Assembly (NCBI RefSeq): GCF_003027925.1
Contig: NZ_PYPS01000056.1
Span: 1 to 33,032 of the forward strand
Length of the DNA: 33,032 nucleotides
Direction: 5' to 3'
From: Micromonospora sp. RP3T
GTDB lineage: Bacteria; Actinomycetota; Actinomycetes; Mycobacteriales; Micromonosporaceae
The notes beneath the pieces are model-generated. The model had not been told where the DNA came from and ran no database searches. It saw nothing but the letters and a program-made list of their open reading frames with translations. Made by a program: the position numbers and the translations under genes. Positions 8,025 to 15,948 of this stretch are shown one piece after another. Numbering within the stretch: the first letter of the stretch is position 1; every line of letters begins with the position of its first letter.

Positions 8025-8045
8025 TACGCCCGAGGGGAGCCGCCG

Positions 8046-9713
8046 GTGTCACGCAGGGGCCTCGCCACGTCCACGCCGCAGCGGCTGACGCCGGTGGCCG
8101 GCGCGCCGCTGTGGTGCGACGCCCGCGAGCACGGCCTCACCGGGGACGGGGTCACCAACGACCAGCCGGCCCTCGCCGCGCTCGTGGACCGCCTCGGCGC
8201 CGGCTACGACGCCGACGGCCGCGCCCGGGTCATCCACTGCCCGCCCGGTCTCTACTCGATCCGGGACGCCGGCACGGTGTGGCGCAGCGGGGTGTCCCTG
8301 ATCGGCGCCGGCCCGGCGGCGACCCGGTTCCTGCTCAGCAACGAGGGCAACCGCGCCGACCCGGTGCCGCTCGCCTACTGGACGACAGTGCAGCACGGCG
8401 CGGACCGGGACCGGCACATTGCCGACTGCACGTTCGCCGACTTCGAGATCGACGGCTCGGGCGTGGGCCTGGCCGAGTACGACTACCTGGCCAAGGGTCT
8501 GGGCCTGCAGTACGTGGTGCGGGGCGTGTTCCGCAACCTCTACATCCACCACACCGGCGCCACCGGTCTCGGCTGCGACTTCCTCCAGGACAGCCTGATC
8601 GACGGTGTGGTCGTGGTGGGCTGCGGCCGGCTGGACAACGGCCAGCAGATGGGCGGCGCCGGGATCGGCGTCGGCATCGGCGGCTGGGGCGCCGTGGAGC
8701 GCCTCACCATCGCCAACTGCACCACGGTCGGCAACGGCACCAACGGGATCTTCCTGGAACTCCAGAAGGACTACTGGGACCCGCCGCGCGGCATCCGCAT
8801 CATCGGCTGCCACAGCCAGGCCAACCGGTTCGGCATCTCGGACTGGGGCGCGGACGGGCTGATCGTCTCCGGCTGCACCATGACCAACAACCTGGAGGCC
8901 GGCTTCGACGTCTCGGCGAACGGCACCGCCGGGGTCGCCGGGCGCGGCGGCCTGCTCACCGGCAACGTGATCGACTGCAACGTCGGCGACGGCATCAGCA
9001 TGGGCAACACCCCCGGCCCGTACGCGGTGCAGGGCAACCGGATCAGCAACAACGGCGGGTACGGCTACCACGAGCACGACCTCGGCCACGGTTACCGGGG
9101 CGCGGCGGCGGACGTGGTGATCCAGGACAACGACATCCGGGAGAACGCGCTGGACGGGATCCGGATCGACCGGCCGATGCTGGACGCGTCGATCGTCGGC
9201 AACCGCATCCGGGACAACGGGCAGCGGTCCGCGCCCGCCCACCGGGGCTCGGGCGACGCGGTGCGCTACGGCCCGCGCGAGGTCACCGACGCCCACGCGG
9301 ACTGGCCGCCCGGCGGGCACCGCGGGAAGGTCGTCCGGGTCGGCACCCGGGACGCCGTGGTCGCGGACAACACCGCCGACCGGCTCTCCCTGGCCGAGGT
9401 GCGCCCGGACGGCGCCACCGGCTGGAACGAGGCCGTCCCGGCGCCGGGCTCCGCGTACGAGCTGCCCGCCGGGCCGCCGGCCTGCGCCGGGATCACCGTC
9501 GCCGCCCCGTTCGACTCGGCCACCGTGCGCGACAACCGGATCTGGCACCGGGACGCCGACACCCAGGCGTACGGGCTGTGGATCACCGAAGCGGGCAGTT
9601 GCGTGTCGTGCGCGGTCGAGGACAACGACCTGGCCGGCACGGTGGCCGCGGTACGGCTGGACACCCCGCCGATCGGCGGGCGCTGGGACCGCAACCACAC
9701 CGACCGCGACTGA
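8046..9713 (+). CDS. Right-handed parallel beta-helix protein (pectate-lyase-3-like)
   Basis: A 555-residue protein. Residues 20-45 carry the signature of the pectate lyase 3 / glycosyl hydrolase 28-like superfamily (CDAREHGLTGDGVTND), where a beta-helix coil begins. The middle, about 110-420, is a run of Asn/Gly-rich repeats such as GNRISNNGG, DNDIRENALDGI and GNRIRDNG, spaced about 20-25 residues apart, as expected of beta-helix rungs. Such proteins bind or cleave polysaccharides, but no specific catalytic set can be assigned here. No N-terminal signal peptide or membrane segment is visible, which is unusual for a carbohydrate-active beta-helix. The GTG at 8046 is preceded at good spacing by GAGGGGAG. 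It converges on the ATP-grasp gene with only 13 bases between the stops. Confidence 0.85.
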   Translation: MSRRGLATSTPQRLTPVAGAPLWCDAREHGLTGDGVTNDQPALAALVDRLGAGYDADGRARVIHCPPGLYSIRDAGTVWRSGVSLIGAGPAATRFLLSNEGNRADPVPLAYWTTVQHGADRDRHIADCTFADFEIDGSGVGLAEYDYLAKGLGLQYVVRGVFRNLYIHHTGATGLGCDFLQDSLIDGVVVVGCGRLDNGQQMGGAGIGVGIGGWGAVERLTIANCTTVGNGTNGIFLELQKDYWDPPRGIRIIGCHSQANRFGISDWGADGLIVSGCTMTNNLEAGFDVSANGTAGVAGRGGLLTGNVIDCNVGDGISMGNTPGPYAVQGNRISNNGGYGYHEHDLGHGYRGAAADVVIQDNDIRENALDGIRIDRPMLDASIVGNRIRDNGQRSAPAHRGSGDAVRYGPREVTDAHADWPPGGHRGKVVRVGTRDAVVADNTADRLSLAEVRPDGATGWNEAVPAPGSAYELPAGPPACAGITVAAPFDSATVRDNRIWHRDADTQAYGLWITEAGSCVSCAVEDNDLAGTVAAVRLDTPPIGGRWDRNHTDRD

Positions 9714-9726
9714 CGTTCCCGCTCAC

Positions 9727-10665
9727 TCAGCCGGTGGCGGTGGCGCGGTCAGCGGCGCGGCTCAGGTGGGACATGACCGCGTCGGCGAGCCGGTCGGGCG
9801 CGCCCTCGGCGTAACCGACGAACAGGCTCGGCTCGGTCAGCTCCAACTCGACCAGCACGGGCACGCCGTCCGGGCCGGGGATCAGGTCGACCCGGGCGTA
9901 GAGCAGCCGGTCGGCGCCACCCGGGACGGCGGTCAGCACCTGCTCCGCGACGGCCCGCTGCGCCGGCGTCGCGGTGCGGGCGTCGATCTGCTCCTCCTTG
10001 TAGAGCGCGGTCTCGCCCCGGTCCGGGCCGGTCAGCATCGGGCCCTTGCGGATCGCGTGACTGAACGCCAGGCCGTCGGGGCCGGCCAGGAAGAGCAGCG
10101 CGGTCTCCCCGGCGGTGTCCACCGCGTCGAGGTACGGCTGGACCATGGTGACCCGCCCGGCGGCACCGAGCCGCCGCACGTGCGCCGACGCCAGCTCGCG
10201 GTGCTCCGGGTCGGCCAGGTCGTACCGGCCGGTGCCCTGACTGCCGGCGCTGACCGCCGGCTTGAGCACGAACTCGCCGTCGCCGGGCATCGGCCAGCTC
10301 TCCCCCGGCCCGATCCAGGTGGTCGGGACGGTGGGCACCCCGGCGGCGGAGAGCTCGGCCAGGTAACGCTTGTCGGTGTTCCAGGCGACCACGTCGGCCG
10401 GGTTGAGCAGGGTCGGCACGCCGCGTGCCCAGGCGACGAACTCGTCGCGGCGCGGCGCGTAGTCCCAGGGCGAGCGGAGCAGCACCAGATCGTAGGCGGC
10501 CCAGTCCACGGCCGGGTCGTCCCAGACCACGCCGTCGACGGTGACGCCGCGTGCGGCGAGTGGGCCGAGCGCGAGCCGGTCGTCCGGGTCGAGATCGGGC
10601 AGGGCGGCGCAGGTGACGAAAGCGACCCGGGGTCTCCCCCGGGTCGGCTGGTGGTGGTCGGTCAT
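9727..10665 (-). CDS. ATP-grasp domain enzyme of unknown substrate
   Basis: A 312-residue protein with the layout of a single-chain ATP-grasp ligase: an N-terminal Rossmann-like part (RVAFVTCAALPDLDPDD, then LLRSPWDYAPRRDEF at about 70-84), a lysine- and glycine-loop region (FVLKPAVSAGSQGTGRYDL at about 143-161), and a C-terminal metal-binding segment with Asp and Glu (YARVDLIPG and VLVELELTEPSLF at about 260-290). These enzymes join a carboxylate to an amine or thiol using ATP. It resembles the widespread actinobacterial glutathione-synthetase/RimK-like group whose substrate is not known. The unknown 110-aa gene ends 13 bases upstream on the same strand, so the two are probably co-transcribed. 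No clear Shine-Dalgarno sequence precedes the ATG at 10665. Confidence 0.85.
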   Translation of the reverse strand: MTDHHQPTRGRPRVAFVTCAALPDLDPDDRLALGPLAARGVTVDGVVWDDPAVDWAAYDLVLLRSPWDYAPRRDEFVAWARGVPTLLNPADVVAWNTDKRYLAELSAAGVPTVPTTWIGPGESWPMPGDGEFVLKPAVSAGSQGTGRYDLADPEHRELASAHVRRLGAAGRVTMVQPYLDAVDTAGETALLFLAGPDGLAFSHAIRKGPMLTGPDRGETALYKEEQIDARTATPAQRAVAEQVLTAVPGGADRLLYARVDLIPGPDGVPVLVELELTEPSLFVGYAEGAPDRLADAVMSHLSRAADRATATG

Positions 10666-10678
10666 GCGGTTATGTATG

Positions 10679-11011
10679 TCAACGGGCCATCGTGCGTCGG
10701 GCCATCGACCGCCAGAGGTCGTTGCTCGGACGCATCTGGTCCATCAGCTCACGCTCCCAGGCGTTCTCGACATCGACCCCGGCCTCGGCGCAGGCCTGCC
10801 GCGCGACGTCCGTGCCGTCGGCGAACTGGTCGGCCCACACGCCGTCGGCACCCACGAGGACGATCCGTGCGCCGCGCTTGCCGACGTACTCGATGACCGC
10901 CTTCGCGCCGCCGTGTCCGGCGGCGAACGACTTGATGCCCGCGACCAGGCCCTTGGAGGCCTGCTCGGTGGTCTGCTCAGTCGTCAGCGTCGTATCGGAA
11001 CCATCTGCCAT
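10679..11011 (-). CDS. Conserved-looking protein of unknown function, upstream of the ATP-grasp gene
   Basis: A 110-residue protein I do not recognise. It begins with a Thr/Glu-rich stretch (DTTLTTEQTTEQ, residues 6-17), followed by an alpha/beta-looking body with KAVIEYVGKRGARIVLVGADGVWADQF at about 42-68, then a helical region and the basic end RSMARRTMAR. There is no signal peptide, membrane span or cysteine cluster; its single cysteine is near residue 78. The ATG at 11011 is preferred over a TTG that would add 30 residues reaching into AT-rich intergenic DNA. The ATP-grasp gene follows after 13 bases, so a functional link is likely, but its nature is unknown. Confidence 0.75.
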   Translation of the reverse strand: MADGSDTTLTTEQTTEQASKGLVAGIKSFAAGHGGAKAVIEYVGKRGARIVLVGADGVWADQFADGTDVARQACAEAGVDVENAWERELMDQMRPSNDLWRSMARRTMAR

Positions 11012-11070
11012 GACGCGAAGCCTATGCAGACATCCACCCGGATGTGCGAGAACCATGAACTGAATGTGAT

Positions 11071-11112
11071 GCCAATTACCCGCTGGTTTAAGGAGAACCA
11101 CAGGTAATTTGC
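11071..11112. repeat. Nested inverted repeat in an AT-rich intergenic region
   Basis: GCCAATTACC (11071-11080) and GGTAATTTGC (11103-11112) are inverted copies matching at 9 of 10 positions. Nested inside them, TGGTT (11084-11088) pairs with AACCA (11096-11100). Together they can form one long imperfect hairpin about 60 bases upstream of the unknown 110-aa gene. The DNA here is notably richer in A/T than the rest of the window. It may be an operator or a leader structure; no known motif was matched. Confidence 0.5.
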
Positions 11113-11129
11113 CCTGATTAATCCGTCAT

Positions 11130-11150
11130 GTGCGGACGAATCTCCCGCAC
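11130..11150. repeat. Dyad GTGCGG-N9-CCGCAC, first copy
   Basis: Six-base arms with a 9-base spacer. The same arms recur at 11222-11240 with a 5-base spacer. Both copies lie in the intergenic region between ctaB and the unknown 110-aa gene. It could be a terminator remnant or a protein-binding dyad. Confidence 0.4.
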
Positions 11151-11221
11151 GAGATCGTCACACTCTGTCCGGGTTGTCCCGCCATGAAAGAACGGAAGAA
11201 AATTTCTGATGAACCGTCTCA

Positions 11222-11240
11222 CGTGCGGAAATCCCGCACG
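11222..11240 (-). terminator. Hairpin terminator after ctaB
   Basis: A perfect 7-bp stem CGTGCGG / CCGCACG with the loop AAATC begins 13 bases past the ctaB stop on the minus strand. An AT-rich stretch (AGAAATTTTC) follows about 20 bases later, but there is no direct T-run. It is probably the ctaB 3' end and shares its arms with the dyad at 11130-11150. Confidence 0.5.
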
Positions 11241-11253
11241 GGGCGAGAACCAC

Positions 11254-12213
11254 TCAGATCAGCGCGTCGAGGGCGACAGCGGCGAAGAGGATGGTGAGGT
11301 ACGTGGTCGACCAGTGGAACAGCCGCATCGGCTTGACCGCCTCGCCGCGCGCTGCCCGCCGGCACAGCTTGTGCGCCTCGACCACGAAGATCCCGCCGAC
11401 CACCAACGCGGTCACGCCGTAGATCGGGCTCATCCCCAGCGGCCAGACCGCCAGCGACGACAGCAGCGTCAGCCAGGAGAACGCGATGATCTCCAGGTTG
11501 ACCCGCCGGACCGACGCCACCACCGGCAGCATCGGGATGCCGGCCCGCGCATAGTCGTCCTTGTACTTGATGGCCAGCGCGTAGAAGTGCGGCATCTGCC
11601 AGAAGAAGACCACCGCGAACAGGCCCCACGCGGCCGGCGAGAGCGAACCGGTGACCGCGGCCCAGCCGATCAGCACCGGCGCGGCCCCGCAGACGCCGCC
11701 CCAGAACGTGTTGGCGGCCGTGGTGCGCTTCAGCCACAGCGTGTAGACCAGGTCGTAGTAGGCGATCGCGGCGAGCGTCAGGCCGGCCGCCAGCCAGTTG
11801 GTGGTCGCCGCCATCAGCGCCACCGACACCACCGCCAGCACCAGCCCGAAGACCAGCGCGTTGCGTGGCGACACGGTGTGCGCGGGCAGCGGCCGACGCT
11901 TGGTGCGCCGCATCAACTGGTCGATGTCGCGGTCGATGTAGCAGTTGAGGACGCTGGCCGCGCCGGCGGCGAGCGAGCCGCCGATCAGCACCACGGCCAC
12001 CAGCCACAGCGACGGCATGCCGCCGTCCGCGAGCATCATCGCCGGCACGGTGGTCACCAGCAGCAACTCGACGATCCGCGGCTTGGTCAGCGCCACGTAC
12101 GCGGCCACCACGCCGCGCACGTCCCGCCGGCCGGTCGCCGACGCCTCCGTCACCGAGCCCACCGGCGACTTCCCGGCAGGGTTGCTGACGGGGCGCTCGG
12201 TGATCATGCTCAC
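11254..12213 (-). CDS. ctaB: Protoheme IX farnesyltransferase (heme O synthase)
   Basis: A 319-residue UbiA-family prenyltransferase with about nine membrane spans, which adds a farnesyl group to protoheme to give heme O, the substrate of CtaA. The first Asp-rich motif is visible as NCYIDRDIDQLMRRTKRRPLP (residues 90-110), and the family segment ALTKPRIVELLLVTTVPAM is at about 41-59. A second polar loop follows YDLVYTLWLKR. The GTG at 12213 is preferred because AAGGTGG sits 6 bases before it; an in-frame ATG two codons later is the alternative. It is divergent from tkt, with 265 bases between the starts, and its message probably has a leader of about 70 bases containing a hairpin. Confidence 0.94.
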   Translation of the reverse strand: MSMITERPVSNPAGKSPVGSVTEASATGRRDVRGVVAAYVALTKPRIVELLLVTTVPAMMLADGGMPSLWLVAVVLIGGSLAAGAASVLNCYIDRDIDQLMRRTKRRPLPAHTVSPRNALVFGLVLAVVSVALMAATTNWLAAGLTLAAIAYYDLVYTLWLKRTTAANTFWGGVCGAAPVLIGWAAVTGSLSPAAWGLFAVVFFWQMPHFYALAIKYKDDYARAGIPMLPVVASVRRVNLEIIAFSWLTLLSSLAVWPLGMSPIYGVTALVVGGIFVVEAHKLCRRAARGEAVKPMRLFHWSTTYLTILFAAVALDALI

Positions 12214-12256
12214 GGATTGCCACCTTCCGGCTTCGGCAGGGGAGATCGATCGGCCC

Positions 12257-12274
12257 GGACCCGAGCCCGGGTCC
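12257..12274 (-). other. Hairpin in the ctaB leader
   Basis: A perfect 7-bp stem GGACCCG / CGGGTCC with the loop AGCC lies between the proposed -10 box at 12289-12294 and the ctaB start. It is positioned to influence leader structure; a regulatory role is only inferred. Confidence 0.35.
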
Positions 12275-12288
12275 ACACACCGCCCCAC

Positions 12289-12294
12289 ACACTA
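12289..12294 (-). promoter_or_regulatory. Candidate ctaB -10 box (TAGTGT)
   Basis: On the minus strand TAGTGT fits TAnnnT about 75 bases upstream of the ctaB GTG. No recognisable -35 element was found. It is the best candidate in the ctaB-tkt divergent region. Confidence 0.35.
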
Positions 12295-12429
12295 CGCGTC
12301 GTCGTTTTGGCTGCCCCGCAGACCCGGCAACGGTGCGGGCCGTCACACCCCGGGTTGAACGACCGGGCCGGCCGCGTCCGTAGAGAAGACCATGCCGAGA
12401 TCCCCGGGCGGACGTTTAGCGCCGCTCGA

Positions 12430-12435
12430 TAGGGT
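12430..12435 (+). promoter_or_regulatory. Candidate tkt -10 box (TAGGGT)
   Basis: TAGGGT lies within CTCGATAGGGTC, 43 bases before the tkt GTG. A transcription start near 12442 would give a leader of about 37 bases that includes GAGGAG. The gap promoter candidate at 25025-25030 has nearly the same extended sequence. Confidence 0.45.
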
Positions 12436-12478
12436 CATCAGTGAGGGTTCCGCCCATCTGCCGAGGAGCACAACCATC

Positions 12479-14617
12479 GTGGCTGCGAAACGACCCGAGC
12501 TTCCCGCTCTCAACTGGTCCGACCTCGACCGCAGGGCCGTCGACACGGTCCGCGTGCTGGCCATGGACGCCGTGGAGAAATCCGGCAACGGCCACCCGGG
12601 CACGGCGATGAGCCTCGCCCCGGCGGCGTACCTGCTCTTCAACCGCGTCATGCGGCACAACCCGGCCGACCCGAACTGGCCCGGTCGGGACCGGTTCGTG
12701 CTGTCCGCCGGGCACTCCAGCCTGACGCTCTACATCCAGCTCTTCCTCTCCGGCTACCCGCTGGCCCTGGACGACCTCAAGGCGCTGCGCCAGTGGGGCT
12801 CGCTCACCCCGGGCCACCCGGAGCACGGCCACACCCCGGGTGTGGAGACCACCACCGGTCCGCTGGGCCAGGGCCTCGGCAACGCGGTGGGCTTCGCCAT
12901 GGCCGCGCGCCGCGAGCGGGGCCTGTTCGACCCCGAGCCGGACCGCGCCGACTCGCCGTTCCGGCACGACATCTGGTGCATCGCCTCCGACGGCGACATC
13001 GAGGAGGGCATCACCCACGAGGTGAGCGCGCTCGCCGGCCACCAGCAGCTGGGCAACCTCTGCGTGATCTACGACGACAACGAGATCTCGATCGAGGACG
13101 ACACCCGGATCGCCAAGAGCGAGGACGTGGCGGCCCGCTACGAGGCGTACGGCTGGCACGTGCAGACCGTCGACTGGCGCACCGGCGACGCCGACCAGGG
13201 CGACTACCACGAGGACGTGGAGGCGCTCTACCAGGCGCTGCTGGCCGCCAAGGCGGAGACCGGCAAGCCCTCGTTCATCGCGCTGCGCACCATCATCGGC
13301 TGGCCCGCGCCGAACAAGCAGAACACCGGCAAGATCCACGGTTCGGCGCTCGGCGCGGACGAGGTCAAGGCCACCAAGGAGATCCTCGGCTTCGACCCGC
13401 AGCGGACCTTCCAGGTCGACGAGGAGGTGCTCAAGCACGCCCGCCAGGTGCTGGAGCGCGGCGCCGAGGCGCAGGCCGAGTGGGACACCCGGTTCGACGC
13501 GTGGGCGCAGGCGAACCCGGAGCGCAAGGCGCTCTGGGACCGGATGGCCACCCGTACGCTGCCGACCGGCTGGACCGACGCGCTGCCCACCTTCCCGGCG
13601 GACGCCAAGGGCGTCGCCACCCGGGCCGCCTCCGGCAAGGTCCTGGAGGCGCTCGCCCCGGTGCTGCCGGAGCTGTGGGGCGGCTCGGCCGACCTGGCCG
13701 AGAGCAACAACACCACCATGAAGGGCGAGCCGTCGTTCGTCCCGGCCGGGCACGCGACCAAGGACTTCCCGGGCGACGAGTACGGCCGCACGCTGCACTT
13801 CGGCATCCGTGAGCACGGCATGGGCGCGATCCTCAACGGCATCGCGCTGCACGGCGGCACCCGCCCCTACGGCGGCACGTTCCTGGTCTTCAGCGACTAC
13901 ATGCGCCCGTCGGTGCGGCTCGCCGCGCTGATGAAGCTGCCGGTGACCTACGTCTGGACGCACGACTCGATCGGCCTCGGCGAGGACGGCCCGACGCACC
14001 AGCCGATCGAGCACCTGTCCGCGCTGCGGGCCATCCCCGGCCTGGACGTGGTCCGCCCGGCCGACGCCAACGAGACCGCGTGGGCGTGGCGGCAGGCGCT
14101 GGAGCACACCGACCGGCCGACCGCGCTGGCGCTGAGCCGGCAGGCGCTGCCGACGATCGACCGCACCGAGTTCGGCCCTGCCGACGGCACCGCCAAGGGC
14201 GGCTACGTGCTGGCCGAGGCGTCAGACGGCAAGCCGCAGGTGATCCTCGTCGGCACCGGCTCCGAGGTGCAGCTCTGCCTCACCGCCCGGGAGCGGCTGG
14301 AGGCCGACGGCACCCCCACCCGGGTGGTGTCCATGCCGTGCCAGGAATGGTTCTTCGCGCAGGACGAGGCGTACCGGGAGTCGGTGCTGCCGCGCGGGGT
14401 AAAGGCACGGGTGAGCGTGGAGGCGGGCATCGCGATGTCCTGGCGGGCGATCGTCGGGGACAGCGGCGAGTGCGTGAGCATCGAGCACTACGGCGCCAGC
14501 GCGCCCTACACCGTGCTCTTCGAGCAGTTCGGGTTCACCCCCGACCGGATCGTGGCCGCCGCGCACGCGGCGCTCACCCGGGTGGGCGACATCACCGGTT
14601 TCACGACCGGCAACTGA
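12479..14617 (+). CDS. tkt: Transketolase
   Basis: A 712-residue thiamine-diphosphate enzyme that moves two-carbon ketol units between sugar phosphates in the non-oxidative pentose-phosphate pathway. Visible family features are the N-terminal GNGHPGTAMSLAP with its substrate histidine His39, the cofactor-binding segment SDGDIEEGITHEVSALAGH, and the catalytic glutamate in IREHGMGAI at the start of the pyrimidine domain, followed by YGGTFLVFSDYMRPSVRLAALM. The length is normal for bacterial transketolases. The GTG at 12479 is chosen because GAGGAG (12463-12468) precedes it at correct spacing; the upstream in-frame extension would cross the promoter. tal follows after 16 bases, so the two form an operon. 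Confidence 0.96.
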   Translation: MAAKRPELPALNWSDLDRRAVDTVRVLAMDAVEKSGNGHPGTAMSLAPAAYLLFNRVMRHNPADPNWPGRDRFVLSAGHSSLTLYIQLFLSGYPLALDDLKALRQWGSLTPGHPEHGHTPGVETTTGPLGQGLGNAVGFAMAARRERGLFDPEPDRADSPFRHDIWCIASDGDIEEGITHEVSALAGHQQLGNLCVIYDDNEISIEDDTRIAKSEDVAARYEAYGWHVQTVDWRTGDADQGDYHEDVEALYQALLAAKAETGKPSFIALRTIIGWPAPNKQNTGKIHGSALGADEVKATKEILGFDPQRTFQVDEEVLKHARQVLERGAEAQAEWDTRFDAWAQANPERKALWDRMATRTLPTGWTDALPTFPADAKGVATRAASGKVLEALAPVLPELWGGSADLAESNNTTMKGEPSFVPAGHATKDFPGDEYGRTLHFGIREHGMGAILNGIALHGGTRPYGGTFLVFSDYMRPSVRLAALMKLPVTYVWTHDSIGLGEDGPTHQPIEHLSALRAIPGLDVVRPADANETAWAWRQALEHTDRPTALALSRQALPTIDRTEFGPADGTAKGGYVLAEASDGKPQVILVGTGSEVQLCLTARERLEADGTPTRVVSMPCQEWFFAQDEAYRESVLPRGVKARVSVEAGIAMSWRAIVGDSGECVSIEHYGASAPYTVLFEQFGFTPDRIVAAAHAALTRVGDITGFTTGN

Positions 14618-14633
14618 GGGGAGCGTGGACGGC

Positions 14634-15812
14634 ATGACGGACAGGCTGAGCGAGCTCCAGAACGCCGGGGTGGCGATCTGGCTCGACGATCTTTCCCGGG
14701 TACGACTGAGCTCCGGCGGGCTGGACAAGCTGCGCCGGGAGAGCCACGTGGCCGGCGTGACCACCAACCCGACCATCTTCGCCAAGGCGCTGAGCGACGC
14801 CGACGAGTACGACTGGCAACTGCGTGACCTCGCCACCCGCGACGTGGACGTCGAGGAGGCGGTCCGCATGCTCACCACGTACGACGTGCGGTGGGCCTGC
14901 GACGTGATGCGCCCGTCGTACGACGCGAGCGCCGGCGTGGACGGCCGGGTCTCGATCGAGGTGGACCCGCGCTCGGCGCACGACGCGGACAAGACCGCGG
15001 CCGAGGCCAAGGCGCTGTGGTGGCTGGTCGACCGGCCGAACCTCTTCATCAAGATCCCGGCGACCGAGGAGGGCCTGCCGGCGATCACGAAGACGCTGGC
15101 GGAGGGGATCAGCGTGAACGTCACGCTGATCTTCGGGCTGGACCGCTACTCGCAGGTCATGGACGCCTTCCTGGCCGGCCTGGAGCAGGCGCAGGCCAAC
15201 GGGCACGACCTGTCGAAGATCGGCTCGGTCGCCTCGTTCTTCGTCTCCCGGGTCGACAGCGAGGTCGACAAGCGGCTGGAGAAGATCGGCTCCGACCAGG
15301 CCAAGTCGTTGCGCGGCAAGGCCGCGGTGGCCAACGCACGGCTGGCGTACGAGCGGTACGGCAAGGTGTTCTCCTCCGCGCGTTGGCAGAAGCTGGCCGA
15401 CGCGGGCGCCCACCCGCAGCGCCCGCTGTGGGCCTCCACCTCGACGAAGAACCCGGACTACCGGGACGTCATCTACGTCGAGGAGCTGATCGCCCCCGGC
15501 ACTGTCAACACCATGCCGGAGCCGGTCGTGCACGCCTACGCCGACCACGGCGAGACCCAGGCGGACACGATCACCGGCGCGTACGACGACGCGCGGCAGG
15601 TCTTCGCCGACCTGGAGTCCGTCGGCGTGGACCTGGCCGACGTGATCGCCACGCTGGAGAAGGAGGGCGTGGAGAAGTTCGAGGCGAGCTGGCTGGAGCT
15701 GCTGGAGGGCGTCAAGAAGTCCCTCGCCGAGGCGGCCAAGGGCGCCGGCAGCCCGCACCGGGCCGCCGAGGGCAACGCGCAGAACGCCCAGCAGGCCGGC
15801 GGTAACGCGTGA
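14634..15812 (+). CDS. tal: Transaldolase
   Basis: A 392-residue class I transaldolase that transfers dihydroxyacetone units between sugar phosphates, completing the non-oxidative pentose-phosphate pathway with Tkt. The Schiff-base lysine is Lys140 in LFIKIPATEEG, and the family start GVTTNPTIFAKAL is at about 41-53. The last 25 residues (from AKGAGS) are a low-complexity Ala/Gly/Asn/Gln tail that probably lies outside the barrel. The ATG at 14634 is preferred over a GTG at 14625 because GAGGGGAG (14616-14623) would touch that GTG but is correctly spaced for the ATG. It is followed by a strong hairpin, so tkt-tal may form a separable transcript from the downstream genes. Confidence 0.95.
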   Translation: MTDRLSELQNAGVAIWLDDLSRVRLSSGGLDKLRRESHVAGVTTNPTIFAKALSDADEYDWQLRDLATRDVDVEEAVRMLTTYDVRWACDVMRPSYDASAGVDGRVSIEVDPRSAHDADKTAAEAKALWWLVDRPNLFIKIPATEEGLPAITKTLAEGISVNVTLIFGLDRYSQVMDAFLAGLEQAQANGHDLSKIGSVASFFVSRVDSEVDKRLEKIGSDQAKSLRGKAAVANARLAYERYGKVFSSARWQKLADAGAHPQRPLWASTSTKNPDYRDVIYVEELIAPGTVNTMPEPVVHAYADHGETQADTITGAYDDARQVFADLESVGVDLADVIATLEKEGVEKFEASWLELLEGVKKSLAEAAKGAGSPHRAAEGNAQNAQQAGGNA

Positions 15813-15824
15813 CCGACGGCGTCC

Positions 15825-15857
15825 GACGCGTCCCGGGGCACTGCCCCGGGACGCGTC
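15825..15857 (+). terminator. Strong perfect hairpin after tal
   Basis: GACGCGTCCCGGGGCA and its exact reverse complement flank a single central base, which allows a 14-bp stem with a 5-base loop. It begins 12 bases after the tal stop. No T-run follows. It is probably a transcription end or strong attenuator within the pentose-phosphate cluster. Confidence 0.7.
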
Positions 15858-15863
15858 CCGCCG

Positions 15864-15869
15864 TACCGT
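15864..15869 (+). promoter_or_regulatory. Weak candidate -10 box for the pgi-like gene (TACCGT)
   Basis: TACCGT fits TAnnnT and lies just past the tal hairpin, 80 bases before the pgi-like start. It would allow the downstream genes to be transcribed on their own. The box is weak and lacks a visible -35 element. Confidence 0.25.
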
Positions 15870-15889
15870 GGAACGGGTGAGGTGATCCC

Positions 15890-15942
15890 GTGAGCGCGAG
15901 GAGTGAGCCAGGTTTGCGAGCCCCGCAGTCGCGAACCAAGGT
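15890..15942 (+). repeat. Short gene-proximal repeat (GTGAGCG...GCGAACCAAGG), copy A
   Basis: This segment begins GTGAGCGCGAGGAG and ends GCGAACCAAGG, directly next to the GTG of the pgi-like gene, to which its end contributes the AAGGTGG ribosome-binding sequence. A shorter version with the same two ends (GTGAGCG and GCGAACCAGG) lies just before opcA at 19079-19108. The resemblance suggests one family of short dispersed repeats; the copy number in the genome cannot be judged here. Confidence 0.45.
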
Positions 15943-15948
15943 GGCCCG

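Noticed and set aside
9727..11011. Calling the ATP-grasp pair a graspetide biosynthetic cluster
   Set aside because: The small protein lacks a C-terminal Thr/Ser-Glu/Asp core and there is no transporter or methyltransferase next to it; it is kept only as a low-interest finding.
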